Assembly (NCBI GenBank): GCA_964057225.1
Contig: OZ059900.1
Location: 8,876,501 to 8,940,500, forward strand
Length of the DNA stretch: 64,000 nt
From: Auanema rhodensis
Taxonomy: Eukaryota > Nematoda > Chromadorea > Rhabditida > Rhabditidae
Direction: 5' to 3'
Shown here: positions 25,701 to 38,489 of the stretch, piece by piece
How the letters are laid out: each line of letters opens with the position of its first letter
How positions within the stretch are numbered: the stretch's first letter is position 1
The notes under the pieces: model-generated
Databases searched by the model: none
What the model saw: only the letters and a program-made list of their open reading frames with translations
Told to the model about the DNA's origin: nothing
Program-made: the position numbers and the translations under genes

Positions 25701-26413
25701 ATATTCGTGCAAAATACACCTATATGAACATTCTATGACAGTATTTCATACATTTAGTCGTTTTAGAAGAAAAAAATATGCTTAAGATCAAAAGTTTGAG
25801 TGATTTTGCCAAAATGCCCTTCAAACCCCAAAAAACCAATAATTCTTGATATTTTCGGTCCTTTTTGACCAAAGTGGTTAAAATTGAACATATATATGTT
25901 AAAATAGTCAAAGTTTATAAATCCTGAATTTCAAATCCATATCTCGAAGGGTCTGATCAAAACATACAGTTTTCACATGTTTTGTACCCAGAATCGTTGA
26001 ATATATGGCGTTTTGAGCATAAAAAGGCCCATATTTCAATCAGTTTTGATATTCGTGCAAAATACACCTATATGAACATTCTATGACATTATTTCATATA
26101 TTTAGTCGTTTTAGAAAAAAAAATATGCTTAAGATCAAAAGTTTGACTGATTTTGCCAAAATGCCCTTCAAACCCCAAAAAACCAATAATTCTCGATATT
26201 TTCGGTCCTTTTTGACCAAAGTGGTTAAAATTGAACATATATATGTAAAAATAGTCAAAGTTTATAAATCCTGATTTTCAAATCCATATCTCAAAGGGTC
26301 TGATCAAAACATACAGTTTTCACATGTTTTGTACCCAGAATCGTTGAATATATGGCGTTTTGAGCATAAAAAGGCCCATATTTCAATCAGTTTTGATATT
26401 CGTGCAAAATACA
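22782..26413 (+). repeat. 3.6-kb segment, copy 2
   Basis: Partner of 18,610-22,240, separated from it by about 540 bp holding parts of two further monomers. Its right part, from the cctagaatcg at 25,291 onward, also recurs 5,216 bp downstream, so this region has been copied more than once. Confidence 0.75.
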
Positions 26414-27460
26414 CCTATATAAACATTCTATGACAGTATTTCATAAATTTAGTCGTTTTAGAAAAAAAAAATATGCTTAAGATCAAAAGTTTGAGTGATT
26501 TTGCCAAAATGCCCTTCAAACCCCAAAAAACCAATAATTCTTGATATTTTCGGTCCTTTTCGACCAAAGTGGTTAAAATTGAACATATATATGTTAAAAT
26601 AGTCAAAGTTTATAAATCCTGAATTTCAAATCCATATCTCAAAGGGTCTGATCAAAACATACAGTTTTCACATGTTTTGTACCCAGAATCGTTGAATATA
26701 TGGCGTTTTGAGCATAAAAAGGCCCATATTTCAATCAGTTTTGATATTCGTGCAAAATACACCTATATGAACATTCTATGACATTATTTCATAAATTTAG
26801 TCGTTTTAGAAAAAAAAAATATGCTTAAGATCAAAAGTTTGACTGATTTTGCCAAAATGCCCTTCAAACCCCAAAAAACCAATAATTCTCGATATTTTCG
26901 GTCCTTTTTGACCAAAGTGGTTAAAATTGAACATATATATGTAAAAATAGTCAAAGTTTATAAATCCTGATTTTCAAATCCATATCTCAAAGGGTCTGAT
27001 CAAAACATACAGTTTTCACATGTTTTGTACCTAGAATCGTTGAATATATGGCGTTTTGAGCATAAAAAGGCCCATATTTCAATCAGTTTTGATATTCGTG
27101 CAAAATACACCTATATGAACATTCTATGACATTATTTCATACTATTAGTCGTTTTAGAAGAAAAAAATATGCTTAAGATCAAAAGTTTGAGTGATTTTGC
27201 CAAAATGCCCTTCAAACCCCAAAAAACCAATAATTCTTGATATTTTCGGTCCTTTTTGACCAAAGTGGTTAAAATTGAACATATATATGTTAAAATAGTC
27301 AAAGTTTATAAATCCTGATTTTCAAATCCATATCTCAAAGGGTCTGATCAAAACATACAGTTTTCACATGTTTTGTACCCAAAATCGTTGAATATATGGC
27401 GTTTTGAGCATAAAGAGGCCCATATTTCAATCAGTTTTGATATTCGTGCAAATTACACCT
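25372..27460 (+). repeat. 2.1-kb segment recurring at +5,216 bp
   Basis: Markers ctcgaaggg (25,945 and 31,161), cctagaatcg (27,030 and 32,246), ccttttcgacc (26,555 and 31,771) and the cataaagagg plus aaattacacc pair (27,410 and 32,626) all recur at 5,216 bp. One difference is ten A near 26,462 against gaagaaaaaaa near 31,678. Ends are approximate. Confidence 0.72.
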
Positions 27461-28956
27461 ATATAAACATTCTATGACAGTATTTCATAAATTTAGTCGT
27501 TTTAGAAGAAAAAAATATGCTTAAGATCAAAAGTTTGAGTGATTTTGCCAAAATGCCCTTCAAACCCCAAAAAACCAATAATTCTTGATATTTTCGGTCC
27601 TTTTTGACCAAAGTGGTTAAAATTGAACATATATATGTTGAAATAGTCAAAGTTTATAAATCCTGAATTTCAAATCCATATCTCAAAGGGTCTGATCAAA
27701 ACATACAGTTTTCATATGTTTTGTACCCAAAATCGTTGAATATATGGCGTTTTGAGCATAAAAAGGCCCATATTTCAATCAGTTTTGATAGTCGTGCAAA
27801 ATACACCTATATGAACATTCTATGACAGTATTTCATACATTTAGTCGTTTTAGAAGAAAAAAATATGCTTAAGATCAAAAGTTTGACTGATTTTGCCAAA
27901 ATGCCCTTCAAACCTCAAAAAACCAATAATTCTTGATATTTTCGGTCCTTTTTGACCAAAATAGTTAAAATTGAACATATAGATGTGAAAATAGTCAAAG
28001 TTTATGAAACCTAAATTTCAGATCCATATCTCAAAGGGTCTGATCAAAACATACAGTTTTCACATGTTTTGTACCCAAAATCGTTGAATATATGGCGTTT
28101 TGAGCATAAAAAGGCCCATATTTCAATCAGTTTTGATATTCGTGCAAAATGCACCTATATGAACATTCTATGACAGTATTTCATAAATTTAGTCGTTTTA
28201 GAAGAAAAAAATATGCTTAAGATCAAAAGTTTGAGTGATTTTGCCAAAATGCCCTTCAAACCCCAAAAAACCAATAATTCTTGATATTTTCGGTCCTTTT
28301 TGACCAAAGTGGTTAAAATTGAACATATATATGTTAAAATAGTCAAAGTTTATAAATCCTGAATTTCAAATCCATATCTCAAAGGGTCTGATCAAAACAT
28401 ACAGTTTTCACATGTTTTGTACCCAGAATCGTTGAATATATGGCGTTTTGAGCATAAAAAGGCCCATATTTCAATCAGTTTTGATATTCGTGCAAAATAC
28501 ACCTATATGAACATTCTATGACATTATTTCATATATTTAGTCGTTTTAGAAAAAAAAATATGCTTAAGATCAAAAGTTTGACTGATTTTGCCAAAATGCC
28601 CTTCAAACCCCAAAAAACCAATAATTCTCGATATTTTCGGTCCTTTTTGACCAAAGTGGTTAAAATTGAACATATATATGTAAAAATAGTCAAAGTTTAT
28701 AAATCCTGATTTTCAAATCCATATCTCAAAGGGTCTGATCAAAACATACAGTTTTCACATGTTTTGTACCCAGAATCGTTGAATATATGGCGTTTTGAGC
28801 ATAAAGAGGCCCATATTTCAATCAGTTTTGATATTCGTGCAAAATACACCTATATGAACATTCTATGACATTATTTCATACTATTAGTCGTTTTAGAAAA
28901 AAAAAATATGCTTAAGATCAAAAGTTTGACTGATTTTGCCAAAATGCCCTTCAAAC

Positions 28957-31046
28957 CTCAAAAAACCAATAATTCTTGATATTTTCGGTCCTTTTTGACC
29001 AAAGTAGTTAAAATTGAACATATAGATGTGAAAATAGTCAAAGTTTATGAATCCTAAATTTCAGATCCATATCTCAAAGGGTCTGATCAAAACATACAGT
29101 TTTCACATGTTTTGTACCCAAAATCGTTGAATATATGGCGTTTTGAGCATAAAAAGGCCCATATTTCAATCAGTTTTGATATTCGTGCAAAATACACCTA
29201 TATGAACATTCTATGACAGTATTTCATAAATTTAGTCGTTTTAGAAAAAAAAATATGCTTAAGATCAAAAGTTTGACTGATTTTGCCAAAATGCCCTTCA
29301 AACCCCAAAAAACCAATAATTCTTGATATTTTCGGTCCTTTTTGACCAAAGTGGTTAAAATTGAACATATATATGTAAAAATAGTCAAAGTTTATAAATC
29401 CTGATTTTCAAATCCATATCTCAAAGGGTCTGATCAAAACATACAGTTTTCACATGTTTTGTACCTAGAATCGTTGAATATATGGCGTTTTGAGCATAAA
29501 AAGGCCCATATTTCAATCAGTTTTGATATTCGTGCAAAATACACCTATATGAACATTCTATGACATTATTTCATACTATTAGTCGTTTTAGAAGAAAAAA
29601 ATATGCTTAAGATCAAAAGTTTGAGTGATTTTGCCAAAATGCCCTTCAAACCCCAAAAAACCAATAATTCTTGATATTTTCGGTCCTTTTTGACCAAAGT
29701 GGTTAAAATTGAACATATATATGTTAAAATAGTCAAAGTTTATAAATCCTGATTTTCAAATCCATATCTCAAAGGGTCTGATCAAAACATACAGTTTTCA
29801 CATGTTTTGTACCCAAAATCGTTGAATATATGGCGTTTTGAGCATAAAAAGGCCCATATTTCAATCAGTTTTGATATTCGTGCAAAATACACCTATATGA
29901 ACATTCTATGACAGTATCTCATACATTTAGTCGTTTTAGAAGAAAAAAATATGCTTAAGATCAAAAGTTTGAGTGATTTTGCCAAAATGCCCTTCAAACC
30001 CCAAAAAACCAATAATTCTTGATATTTTCGGTCCTTTTTGACCAAAGTAGTTAAAATTGAACATATAGATGTGAAAATAGTCAAAGTTTATGAATCCTAA
30101 ATTTCAGATCCATATCTCAAAGGGTCTGATCAAAACATACAGTTTTCACATGTTTTGTACCCAAAATCGTTGAATATATGGCGTTTTGAGCATAAAAAGG
30201 CCCATATTTCAATCAGTTTTGATATTCGTGCAAAATACACCTATATGAACATTCTATGACAGTATTTCATAAATTTAGTCGTTTTAGAAAAAAAAATATG
30301 CTTAAGATCAAAAGTTTGACTGATTTTGCCAAAATGCCCTTCAAACCCCAAAAAACCAATAATTCTTGATATTTTCGGTCCTTTTTGACCAAAGTGGTTA
30401 AAATTGAACATATATATGTAAAAATAGTCAAAGTTTATAAATCCTGATTTTCAAATCCATATCTCAAAGGGTCTGATCAAAACATACAGTTTTCACATGT
30501 TTTGTACCTAGAATCGTTGAATATATGGCGTTTTGAGCATAAAAAGGCCCATATTTCAATCAGTTTTGATATTCGTGCAAAATACACCTATATGAACATT
30601 CTATGACATTATTTCATACTATTAGTCGTTTTAGAAGAAAAAAATATGCTTAAGATCAAAAGTTTGAGTGATTTTGCCAAAATGCCCTTCAAACCCCAAA
30701 AAACCAATAATTCTTGATATTTTCGGTCCTTTTTGACCAAAGTGGTTAAAATTGAACATATATATGTTAAAATAGTCAAAGTTTATAAATCCTGATTTTC
30801 AAATCCATATCTCAAAGGGTCTGATCAAAACATACAGTTTTCACATGTTTTGTACCCAAAATCGTTGAATATATGGCGTTTTGAGCATAAAAAGGCCCAT
30901 ATTTCAATCAGTTTTGATATTCGTGCAAAATACACCTATATGAACATTCTATGACAGTATCTCATACATTTAGTCGTTTTAGAAGAAAAAAATATGCTTA
31001 AGATCAAAAGTTTGAGTGATTTTGCCAAAATGCCCTTCAAACCCCA
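28957..31046 (+). repeat. Trimer tandem duplication, 1,043-bp period
   Basis: Three monomers (347, 348, 348 bp) are repeated in tandem. Markers 1,043 bp apart are gtagttaaaattg (29,004 and 30,047), nine-A runs near 29,245 and 30,288, cctagaatcg (29,464 and 30,507) and the private gacagtatctcat (29,911 and 30,954). The start is bounded by aacctcaaaa near 28,955 against aaccccaaaa near 29,998. Confidence 0.8.
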
Positions 31047-34000
31047 AAAAACCAATAATTCTTGATATTTTCGGTCCTTTTTGACCAAAGTGGTTAAAAT
31101 TGAACATATATATGTTAAAATAGTCAAAGTTTATAAATCCTGAATTTCAAATCCATATCTCGAAGGGTCTGATCAAAACATACAGTTTTCACATGTTTTG
31201 TACCCAGAATCGTTGAATATATGGCGTTTTGAGCATAAAAAGGCCCATATTTCAATCAGTTTTGATATTCGTGCAAAATACACCTATATGAACATTCTAT
31301 GACATTATTTCATATATTTAGTCGTTTTAGAAAAAAAAATATGCTTAAGATCAAAAGTTTGACTGATTTTGCCAAAATGCCCTTCAAACCCCAAAAAACC
31401 AATAATTCTCGATATTTTCGGTCCTTTTTGACCAAAGTGGTTAAAATTGAACATATATATGTAAAAATAGTCAAAGTTTATAAATCCTGATTTTCAAATC
31501 CATATCTCAAAGGGTCTGATCAAAACATACAGTTTTCACATGTTTTGTACCCAGAATCGTTGAATATATGGCGTTTTGAGCATAAAAAGGCCCATATTTC
31601 AATCAGTTTTGATATTCGTGCAAAATACACCTATATAAACATTCTATGACAGTATTTCATAAATTTAGTCGTTTTAGAAGAAAAAAATATGCTTAAGATC
31701 AAAAGTTTGAGTGATTTTGCCAAAATGCCCTTCAAACCCCAAAAAACCAATAATTCTTGATATTTTCGGTCCTTTTCGACCAAAGTGGTTAAAATTGAAC
31801 ATATATATGTTAAAATAGTCAAAGTTTATAAATCCTGAATTTCAAATCCATATCTCAAAGGGTCTGATCAAAACATACAGTTTTCACATGTTTTGTACCC
31901 AGAATCGTTGAATATATGGCGTTTTGAGCATAAAAAGGCCCATATTTCAATCAGTTTTGATATTCGTGCAAAATACACCTATATGAACATTCTATGACAT
32001 TATTTCATAAATTTAGTCGTTTTAGAAAAAAAAAATATGCTTAAGATCAAAAGTTTGACTGATTTTGCCAAAATGCCCTTCAAACCCCAAAAAACCAATA
32101 ATTCTCGATATTTTCGGTCCTTTTTGACCAAAGTGGTTAAAATTGAACATATATATGTAAAAATAGTCAAAGTTTATAAATCCTGATTTTCAAATCCATA
32201 TCTCAAAGGGTCTGATCAAAACATACAGTTTTCACATGTTTTGTACCTAGAATCGTTGAATATATGGCGTTTTGAGCATAAAAAGGCCCATATTTCAATC
32301 AGTTTTGATATTCGTGCAAAATACACCTATATGAACATTCTATGACATTATTTCATACTATTAGTCGTTTTAGAAGAAAAAAATATGCTTAAGATCAAAA
32401 GTTTGAGTGATTTTGCCAAAATGCCCTTCAAACCCCAAAAAACCAATAATTCTTGATATTTTCGGTCCTTTTTGACCAAAGTGGTTAAAATTGAACATAT
32501 ATATGTTAAAATAGTCAAAGTTTATAAATCCTGATTTTCAAATCCATATCTCAAAGGGTCTGATCAAAACATACAGTTTTCACATGTTTTGTACCCAAAA
32601 TCGTTGAATATATGGCGTTTTGAGCATAAAGAGGCCCATATTTCAATCAGTTTTGATATTCGTGCAAATTACACCTATATAAACATTCTATGACAGTATT
32701 TCATAAATTTAGTCGTTTTAGAAGAAAAAAATATGCTTAAGATCAAAAGTTTGACTGATTTTGCCAAAATGCCCTTCAAACCCCAAAAAACCAATAATTC
32801 TTGATATTTTCGGTCCTTTTTGACCAAAGTGGTTAAAATTGAACATATATATGTTAAAATAGTCAAAGTTTATAAATACTGATTTTCAAATCCATATCTC
32901 AAAGGGTCTGATCAAAACATACAGTTTTCACATGTTTTGTACCCAAAATCGTTGAATATATGGCGTTTTGAGCATAAAGAGGCCCATATTTCAATCAGTT
33001 TTGATATTCGTGCAAATTACACCTATATAAACATTCTATGACAGTATTTCATAAATTTAGTCGTTTTAGAAGAAAAAAATATGCTTAAGATCAAAAGTTT
33101 GAGTGATTTTGCCAAAATGCCCTTCAAACCCCAAAAAACCAATAATTCTTGATATTTTCGGTCCTTTTTGACCAAAGTGGTTAAAATTGAACATATATAT
33201 GTTAAAATAGTCAAAGTTTATAAATCCTGATTTTCAAATCCATATCTCAAAGGGTCTGATCAAAACATACAGTTTTCACATGTTTTGTACCCAAAATCGT
33301 TGAATATATGGCGTTTTGAGCATAAAGAGGCCCATATTTCAATCAGTTTTGATATTCGTGCAAAATACACCTATATGAACATTCTATGACATTATTTCAT
33401 ACTATTAGTCGTTTTAGAAGAAAAAAATATGCTTAAGATCAAAAGTTTGAGTGATTTTGCCAAAATGCCCTTCAAACCCCAAAAAACCAATAATTCTTGA
33501 TATTTTCGGTCCTTTTTGACCAAAGTGGTTAAAATTGAACATATATATGTTAAAATAGTCAAAGTTTATAAATCCTGATTTTCAAATCCATATCTCAAAG
33601 GGTCTGATCAAAACATACAGTTTTCACATGTTTTGTACCCAAAATCGTTGAATATATGGCGTTTTGAGCATAAAGAGGCCCATATTTCAATCAGTTTTGA
33701 TATTCGTGCAAATTACACCTATATAAACATTCTATGACAGTATTTCATAAATTTAGTCGTTTTAGAAGAAAAAAATATGCTTAAGATCAAAAGTTTGAGT
33801 GATTTTGCCAAAATGCCCTTCAAACCCCAAAAAACCAATAATTCTTGATATTTTCGGTCCTTTTTGACCAAAGTGGTTAAAATTGAACATATATATGTTA
33901 AAATAGTCAAAGTTTATAAATCCTGAATTTCAAATCCATATCTCAAAGGGTCTGATCAAAACATACAGTTTTCACATGTTTTGTACCCAGAATCGTTGAA

Positions 34001-34194
34001 TATATGGCGTTTTGAGCATAAAGAGGCCCATATTTCAATCAGTTTTGATATTCGTGCAAAATACACCTATATGAACATTCTATGACATTATTTCATACTA
34101 TTAGTCGTTTTAGAAGAAAAAAATATGCTTAAGATCAAAAGTTTGAGTGATTTTGCCAAAATGCCCTTCAAACCCCAAAAAACCAATAATTCTC
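31047..34194 (+). repeat. Mixed B and C monomers
   Basis: About nine monomers. The first six repeat the order seen at 25.8-27.5 kb. From 32.6 kb, monomers with cataaagagg and aaattacacc alternate with actattag monomers. A private change, aaatactg for aaatcctg, lies near 32,876. Confidence 0.7.
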
Positions 34195-36381
34195 GATATT
34201 TTCGGTCCTTTTTGACCAAAGTGGTTAAAATTGAACATATATATATAAAAATAGTCAAAGTTTATAAATCCTGATTTTCAAATCCATATCTCAAAGGGTC
34301 TGATCAAAACATACAGTTTTCACATGTTTTGTACCCAGAATCGTTGAATATATGGCGTTTTGAGCATAAAGAGGCCCATATTTCAATCAGTTTTGATATT
34401 CGTGCAAAATACACCTATATGAACATTCTATGACATTATTTCATACTATTAGTCGTTTTAGAAAAAAAAAATATGCTTAAGATCAAAAGTTTGACTGATT
34501 TTGCCAAAATGCCCTTCAAACCTCAAAAAACCAATAATTCTTGATATTTTCGGTCCTTTTTGACCAAAGTAGTTAAAATTGAACATATAGATGTGAAAAT
34601 AGTCAAAGTTTATGAATCCTAAATTTCAGATCCATATCTCAAAGGGTCTGATCAAAACATACAGTTTTCACATGTTTTGTACCCAAAATCGTTGAATATA
34701 TGGCGTTTTGAGCATAAAAAGGCCCATATTTCAATCAGTTTTGATATTCGTGCAAAATACACCTATATGAACATTCTATGACAGTATTTCATAAATTTAG
34801 TCGTTTTAGAAGAAAAAAATATGCTTAAGATCAAAAGTTTGAGTGATTTTGCCAAAATGCCCTTCAAACCCCAAAAAACCAATATTTCTTGATATTTTCG
34901 GTCCTTTTTGACCAAAGTGGTTAAAATTGAACATATATATGTTAAAATAGTCAAAGTTTATAAATCCTGAATTTCAAATCCATATCTCAAAGGGTCTGAT
35001 CAAAACATACAGTTTTCACATGTTTTGTACCCAGAATCGTTGAATATATGGCGTTTTGAGCATAAAAAGGCCCATATTTCAATCAGTTTTGATATTCGTG
35101 CAAAATACACCTATATGAACATTCTATGACATTATTTCATAAATTTAGTCGTTTTAGAAGAAAAAAATATGCTTAAGATCAAAAGTTTGAGTGATTTTGC
35201 CAAAATGCCCTTCAAACCCCAAAAAACCAATAATTCTTGATATTTTCGGTCCTTTTTGACCAAAGTGGTTAAAATTGAACATATATATGTTAAAATAGTC
35301 AAAGTTTATAAATCCTGATTTTCAAATCCATATCTCAAAGGGTCTGATCAAAACATACAGTTTTCACATGTTTTGTACCTAGAATCGTTGAATATATGGC
35401 GTTTTGAGCATAAAAAGGCCCATATTTCAATCAGTTTTGATATTCGTGCAAAATACACCTATATGAACATTCTATGACATTATTTCATACTATTAGTCGT
35501 TTTAGAAGAAAAAAATATGCTTAAGATCAAAAGTTTGAGTGATTTTGCCAAAATGCCCTTCAAACCCCAAAAAACCAATAATTCTTGATATTTTCGGTCC
35601 TTTTTGACCAAAGTGGTTAAAATTGAACATATATATGTTAAAATAGTCAAAGTTTATGAATCCTAAACTTCAGATCCATATCTCAAAGGGTCTGATCTAA
35701 ACATACAGTTTTCACATGTTTTGTACCCAAAATCGTTGAATATATGGCGTTTTGAGCATAAAAAGGCCCATATTTCAATCAGTTTTGATATTCGTGCAAA
35801 TTACACCTATATAAACATTCTATGACAGTATTTCATAAATTTAGTCGTTTTAGAAGAAAAAAATATGCTTAAGATCAAAAGTTTGAGTGATTTTGCCAAA
35901 ATGCCCTTCAAACCCCAAAAAACCAATAATTCTTGATATTTTCGGTCCTTTTTGACCAAAGTGGTTAAAATTGAACATATATATGTTAAAATAGTCAAAG
36001 TTTATAAATCCTGAATTTCAAATCCATATCTCAAAGGGTCTGATCAAAACATACAGTTTTCACATGTTTTGTACCCAGAATCGTTGAATATATGGCGTTT
36101 TGAGCATAAAAAGGCCCATATTTCAATCAGTTTTGATATTCGTGCAAAATACACCTATATGAACATTCTATGACATTATTTCATAAATTTAGTCGTTTTA
36201 GAAGAAAAAAATATGCTTAAGATCAAAAGTTTGAGTGATTTTGCCAAAATGCCCTTCAAACCCCAAAAAACCAATAATTCTTGATATTTTCGGTCCTTTT
36301 TGACCAAAGTGGTTAAAATTGAACATATATATGTTAAAATAGTCAAAGTTTATAAATCCTGAATTTCAAATCCATATCTCA
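34195..36381 (+). repeat. 2,187-bp direct repeat left of the inversion cluster
   Basis: It matches 40,517-42,703 at a constant offset of 6,322 bp. The limits are set by ctcgata at 34,194 against cttgata at 40,516, and by tcaaagg at 36,382 against tcagagg at 42,704. Shared rare markers are atatatataaaaatag near 34,240, accaatatttc near 34,881 and cctagaatcg at 35,378. I noticed no internal difference. Confidence 0.85.
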
Positions 36382-36803
36382 AAGGGTCTGATCTAAACAT
36401 ACAGTTTTCACATGTTTTGTACCCAAAATCGTTGAATATATGGCGTTTTGAGCATAAAAAGGCCCATATTTCAATCAGTTTTGATATTCGTGCAAAATAC
36501 ACCTATATGAACATTCTATGACAGTATTTCATACATTTAGTCGTTTTAGAAGAAAAAAATATGCTTAAGATCAAAAGTTTGACTGATTTAGCGAAAATGC
36601 CCTTCAAACCCCAAAAAACCAATAATTCTTGATATTTTCGGTCCTTTTTGACCAAAGTGGTTAAAATTGGACATATATATGTAAAAATAGTCAAAGTTTA
36701 TGAATCCTGAATTTCAAATCCATATCTCAATTATTGGTTTTTTGAGGTTTGAAGGGCATTTTGGCAAAATCAGTCAAACTTTTGATCTTAAGCATATTTT
36801 TTT
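35640..36803 (+). repeat. Segment duplicated from the 10.4-kb region (copy 2)
   Basis: Partner of 10,404-11,567 at an offset of 25,236 bp. It carries the B monomers, the type A monomer and the left junction of the inversion. Beyond the first 73 inverted bases the two copies part, because this copy continues into a longer inversion. Confidence 0.82.
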
Positions 36804-37252
36804 CTTCTAAAACGACTAATAGTATGAAATAATGTCATAGAATGTTCATATAGGTGTATTTTGCACGAATATCAAAACTGATTGAAATATGGGCCTTTTT
36901 ATGCTCAAAACGCCATATATTCAACGATTCTGGGTACAAAACATGTGAAAACTGTATGTTTTGATCAGACCCTTTGAGATATGGATTTGAAGTTCAGGAT
37001 TTATAAACTTTGACTATTTTAACATATATATGTTCAATTTTAACCACTTTGGTCAAAAAGGACCGAAAATATCAAGAATTATTGGTTTTTTGGGGTTTGA
37101 AGGGCATTTTGGCAAAATCAGTCAAACTTTTGATCTTAAGCATATTTTTTTTCCAAAAACCAATAATTCTTGATATTTTCGGTCCTTTTTGACCAAAGTG
37201 GTTGAAATTGAACATATATATGTGAAAATAGTCAAAGATTATGAATCCTGAT
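36016..37252 (+). repeat. Inversion cassette, 1,237-bp unit, copy 1
   Basis: The unit holds, in order, a B monomer, a type A monomer ending at atctcaa, inverted segment I2 and the start of the forward right flank. Its 1,237-bp length is three monomers plus 193 bp. The left limit is set by cctgaa at 36,015 against cctgat at 37,252. Confidence 0.88.
36731..37152 (-). repeat. Inverted segment I2 (422 bp)
   Basis: This is the reverse complement of one whole monomer plus 74 bp. It begins after atctcaa with ttattgg and ends with eight T followed by ccaaaaacc, the same junctions as I1. It is exactly 348 bp longer than I1. The inverted monomers are C-like near the left (ttgaggtttg, ctaatagtatg) and B-like further right (gggtacaaaac preceded by attct, tttataaactttg). 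Confidence 0.95.
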
Positions 37253-38489
37253 TTTCAAATCCATATCTCAAAGGGTCTGATCAAAACATACAGTTTTCAC
37301 ATGTTTTGTACCCAGAATCGTTGAATATATGGCGTTTTGAGCATAAAAAGGCCCATATTTCAATCAGTTTTGATATTCGTGCAAAATACACCTATATGAA
37401 CATTCTATGACATTATTTCATAAATTTAGTCGTTTTAGAAGAAAAAAATATGCTTAAGATCAAAAGTTTGAGTGATTTTGCCAAAATGCCCTTCAAACCC
37501 CAAAAAACCAATAATTCTTGATATTTTCGGTCCTTTTTGACCAAAGTGGTTAAAATTGAACATATATATGTTAAAATAGTCAAAGTTTATAAATCCTGAA
37601 TTTCAAATCCATATCTCAAAGGGTCTGATCTAAACATACAGTTTTCACATGTTTTGTACCCAAAATCGTTGAATATATGGCGTTTTGAGCATAAAAAGGC
37701 CCATATTTCAATCAGTTTTGATATTCGTGCAAAATACACCTATATGAACATTCTATGACAGTATTTCATACATTTAGTCGTTTTAGAAGAAAAAAATATG
37801 CTTAAGATCAAAAGTTTGACTGATTTAGCGAAAATGCCCTTCAAACCCCAAAAAACCAATAATTCTTGATATTTTCGGTCCTTTTTGACCAAAGTGGTTA
37901 AAATTGGACATATATATGTAAAAATAGTCAAAGTTTATGAATCCTGAATTTCAAATCCATATCTCAATTATTGGTTTTTTGAGGTTTGAAGGGCATTTTG
38001 GCAAAATCAGTCAAACTTTTGATCTTAAGCATATTTTTTTCTTCTAAAACGACTAATAGTATGAAATAATGTCATAGAATGTTCATATAGGTGTATTTTG
38101 CACGAATATCAAAACTGATTGAAATATGGGCCTTTTTATGCTCAAAACGCCATATATTCAACGATTCTGGGTACAAAACATGTGAAAACTGTATGTTTTG
38201 ATCAGACCCTTTGAGATATGGATTTGAAGTTCAGGATTTATAAACTTTGACTATTTTAACATATATATGTTCAATTTTAACCACTTTGGTCAAAAAGGAC
38301 CGAAAATATCAAGAATTATTGGTTTTTTGGGGTTTGAAGGGCATTTTGGCAAAATCAGTCAAACTTTTGATCTTAAGCATATTTTTTTTCCAAAAACCAA
38401 TAATTCTTGATATTTTCGGTCCTTTTTGACCAAAGTGGTTGAAATTGAACATATATATGTGAAAATAGTCAAAGATTATGAATCCTGAT
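37253..38489 (+). repeat. Inversion cassette, 1,237-bp unit, copy 2
   Basis: Tandem copy of 36,016-37,252, including the private gatttagcg variant (36,593 and 37,830) and the same inverted segment. I noticed no differences between the two copies. Confidence 0.88.
37968..38389 (-). repeat. Inverted segment I3 (422 bp)
   Basis: Same length, junctions and internal variants as I2, 1,237 bp further on. It is followed by the same forward flank, with gttgaaattg, gtgaaaatag and agattatg. Confidence 0.95.

Larger units (their letters stand above)
16871..28956 (+). repeat. Irregular HOR domain marked by cctagaatcg
   Basis: The rare variant cctagaatcg (normally cccagaatcg or cccaaaatcg) occurs at 17,294, 19,033, 21,118, 23,205, 25,291 and 27,030 here, and again at 29,464, 30,507, 32,246, 35,378 and 41,700. 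Spacings are 5, 6, 6, 6, 5, 7, 3, 5, 9 and 18 monomers (the last 58 bp longer because of the inversions). The monomer following each marker is usually a C-like monomer with actattag and gagtgatt. A ctcgatattt variant and a nine-A variant travel in neighbouring monomers. The pattern is a HOR whose length has been altered repeatedly by whole-monomer gains and losses. Confidence 0.8.

Noticed and set aside
37010-37192. 60-codon plus-strand frames at 37,010 and 38,247
   Set aside because: These are the minus-strand repeat frame read through inverted segments I2 and I3 and across their right junction.
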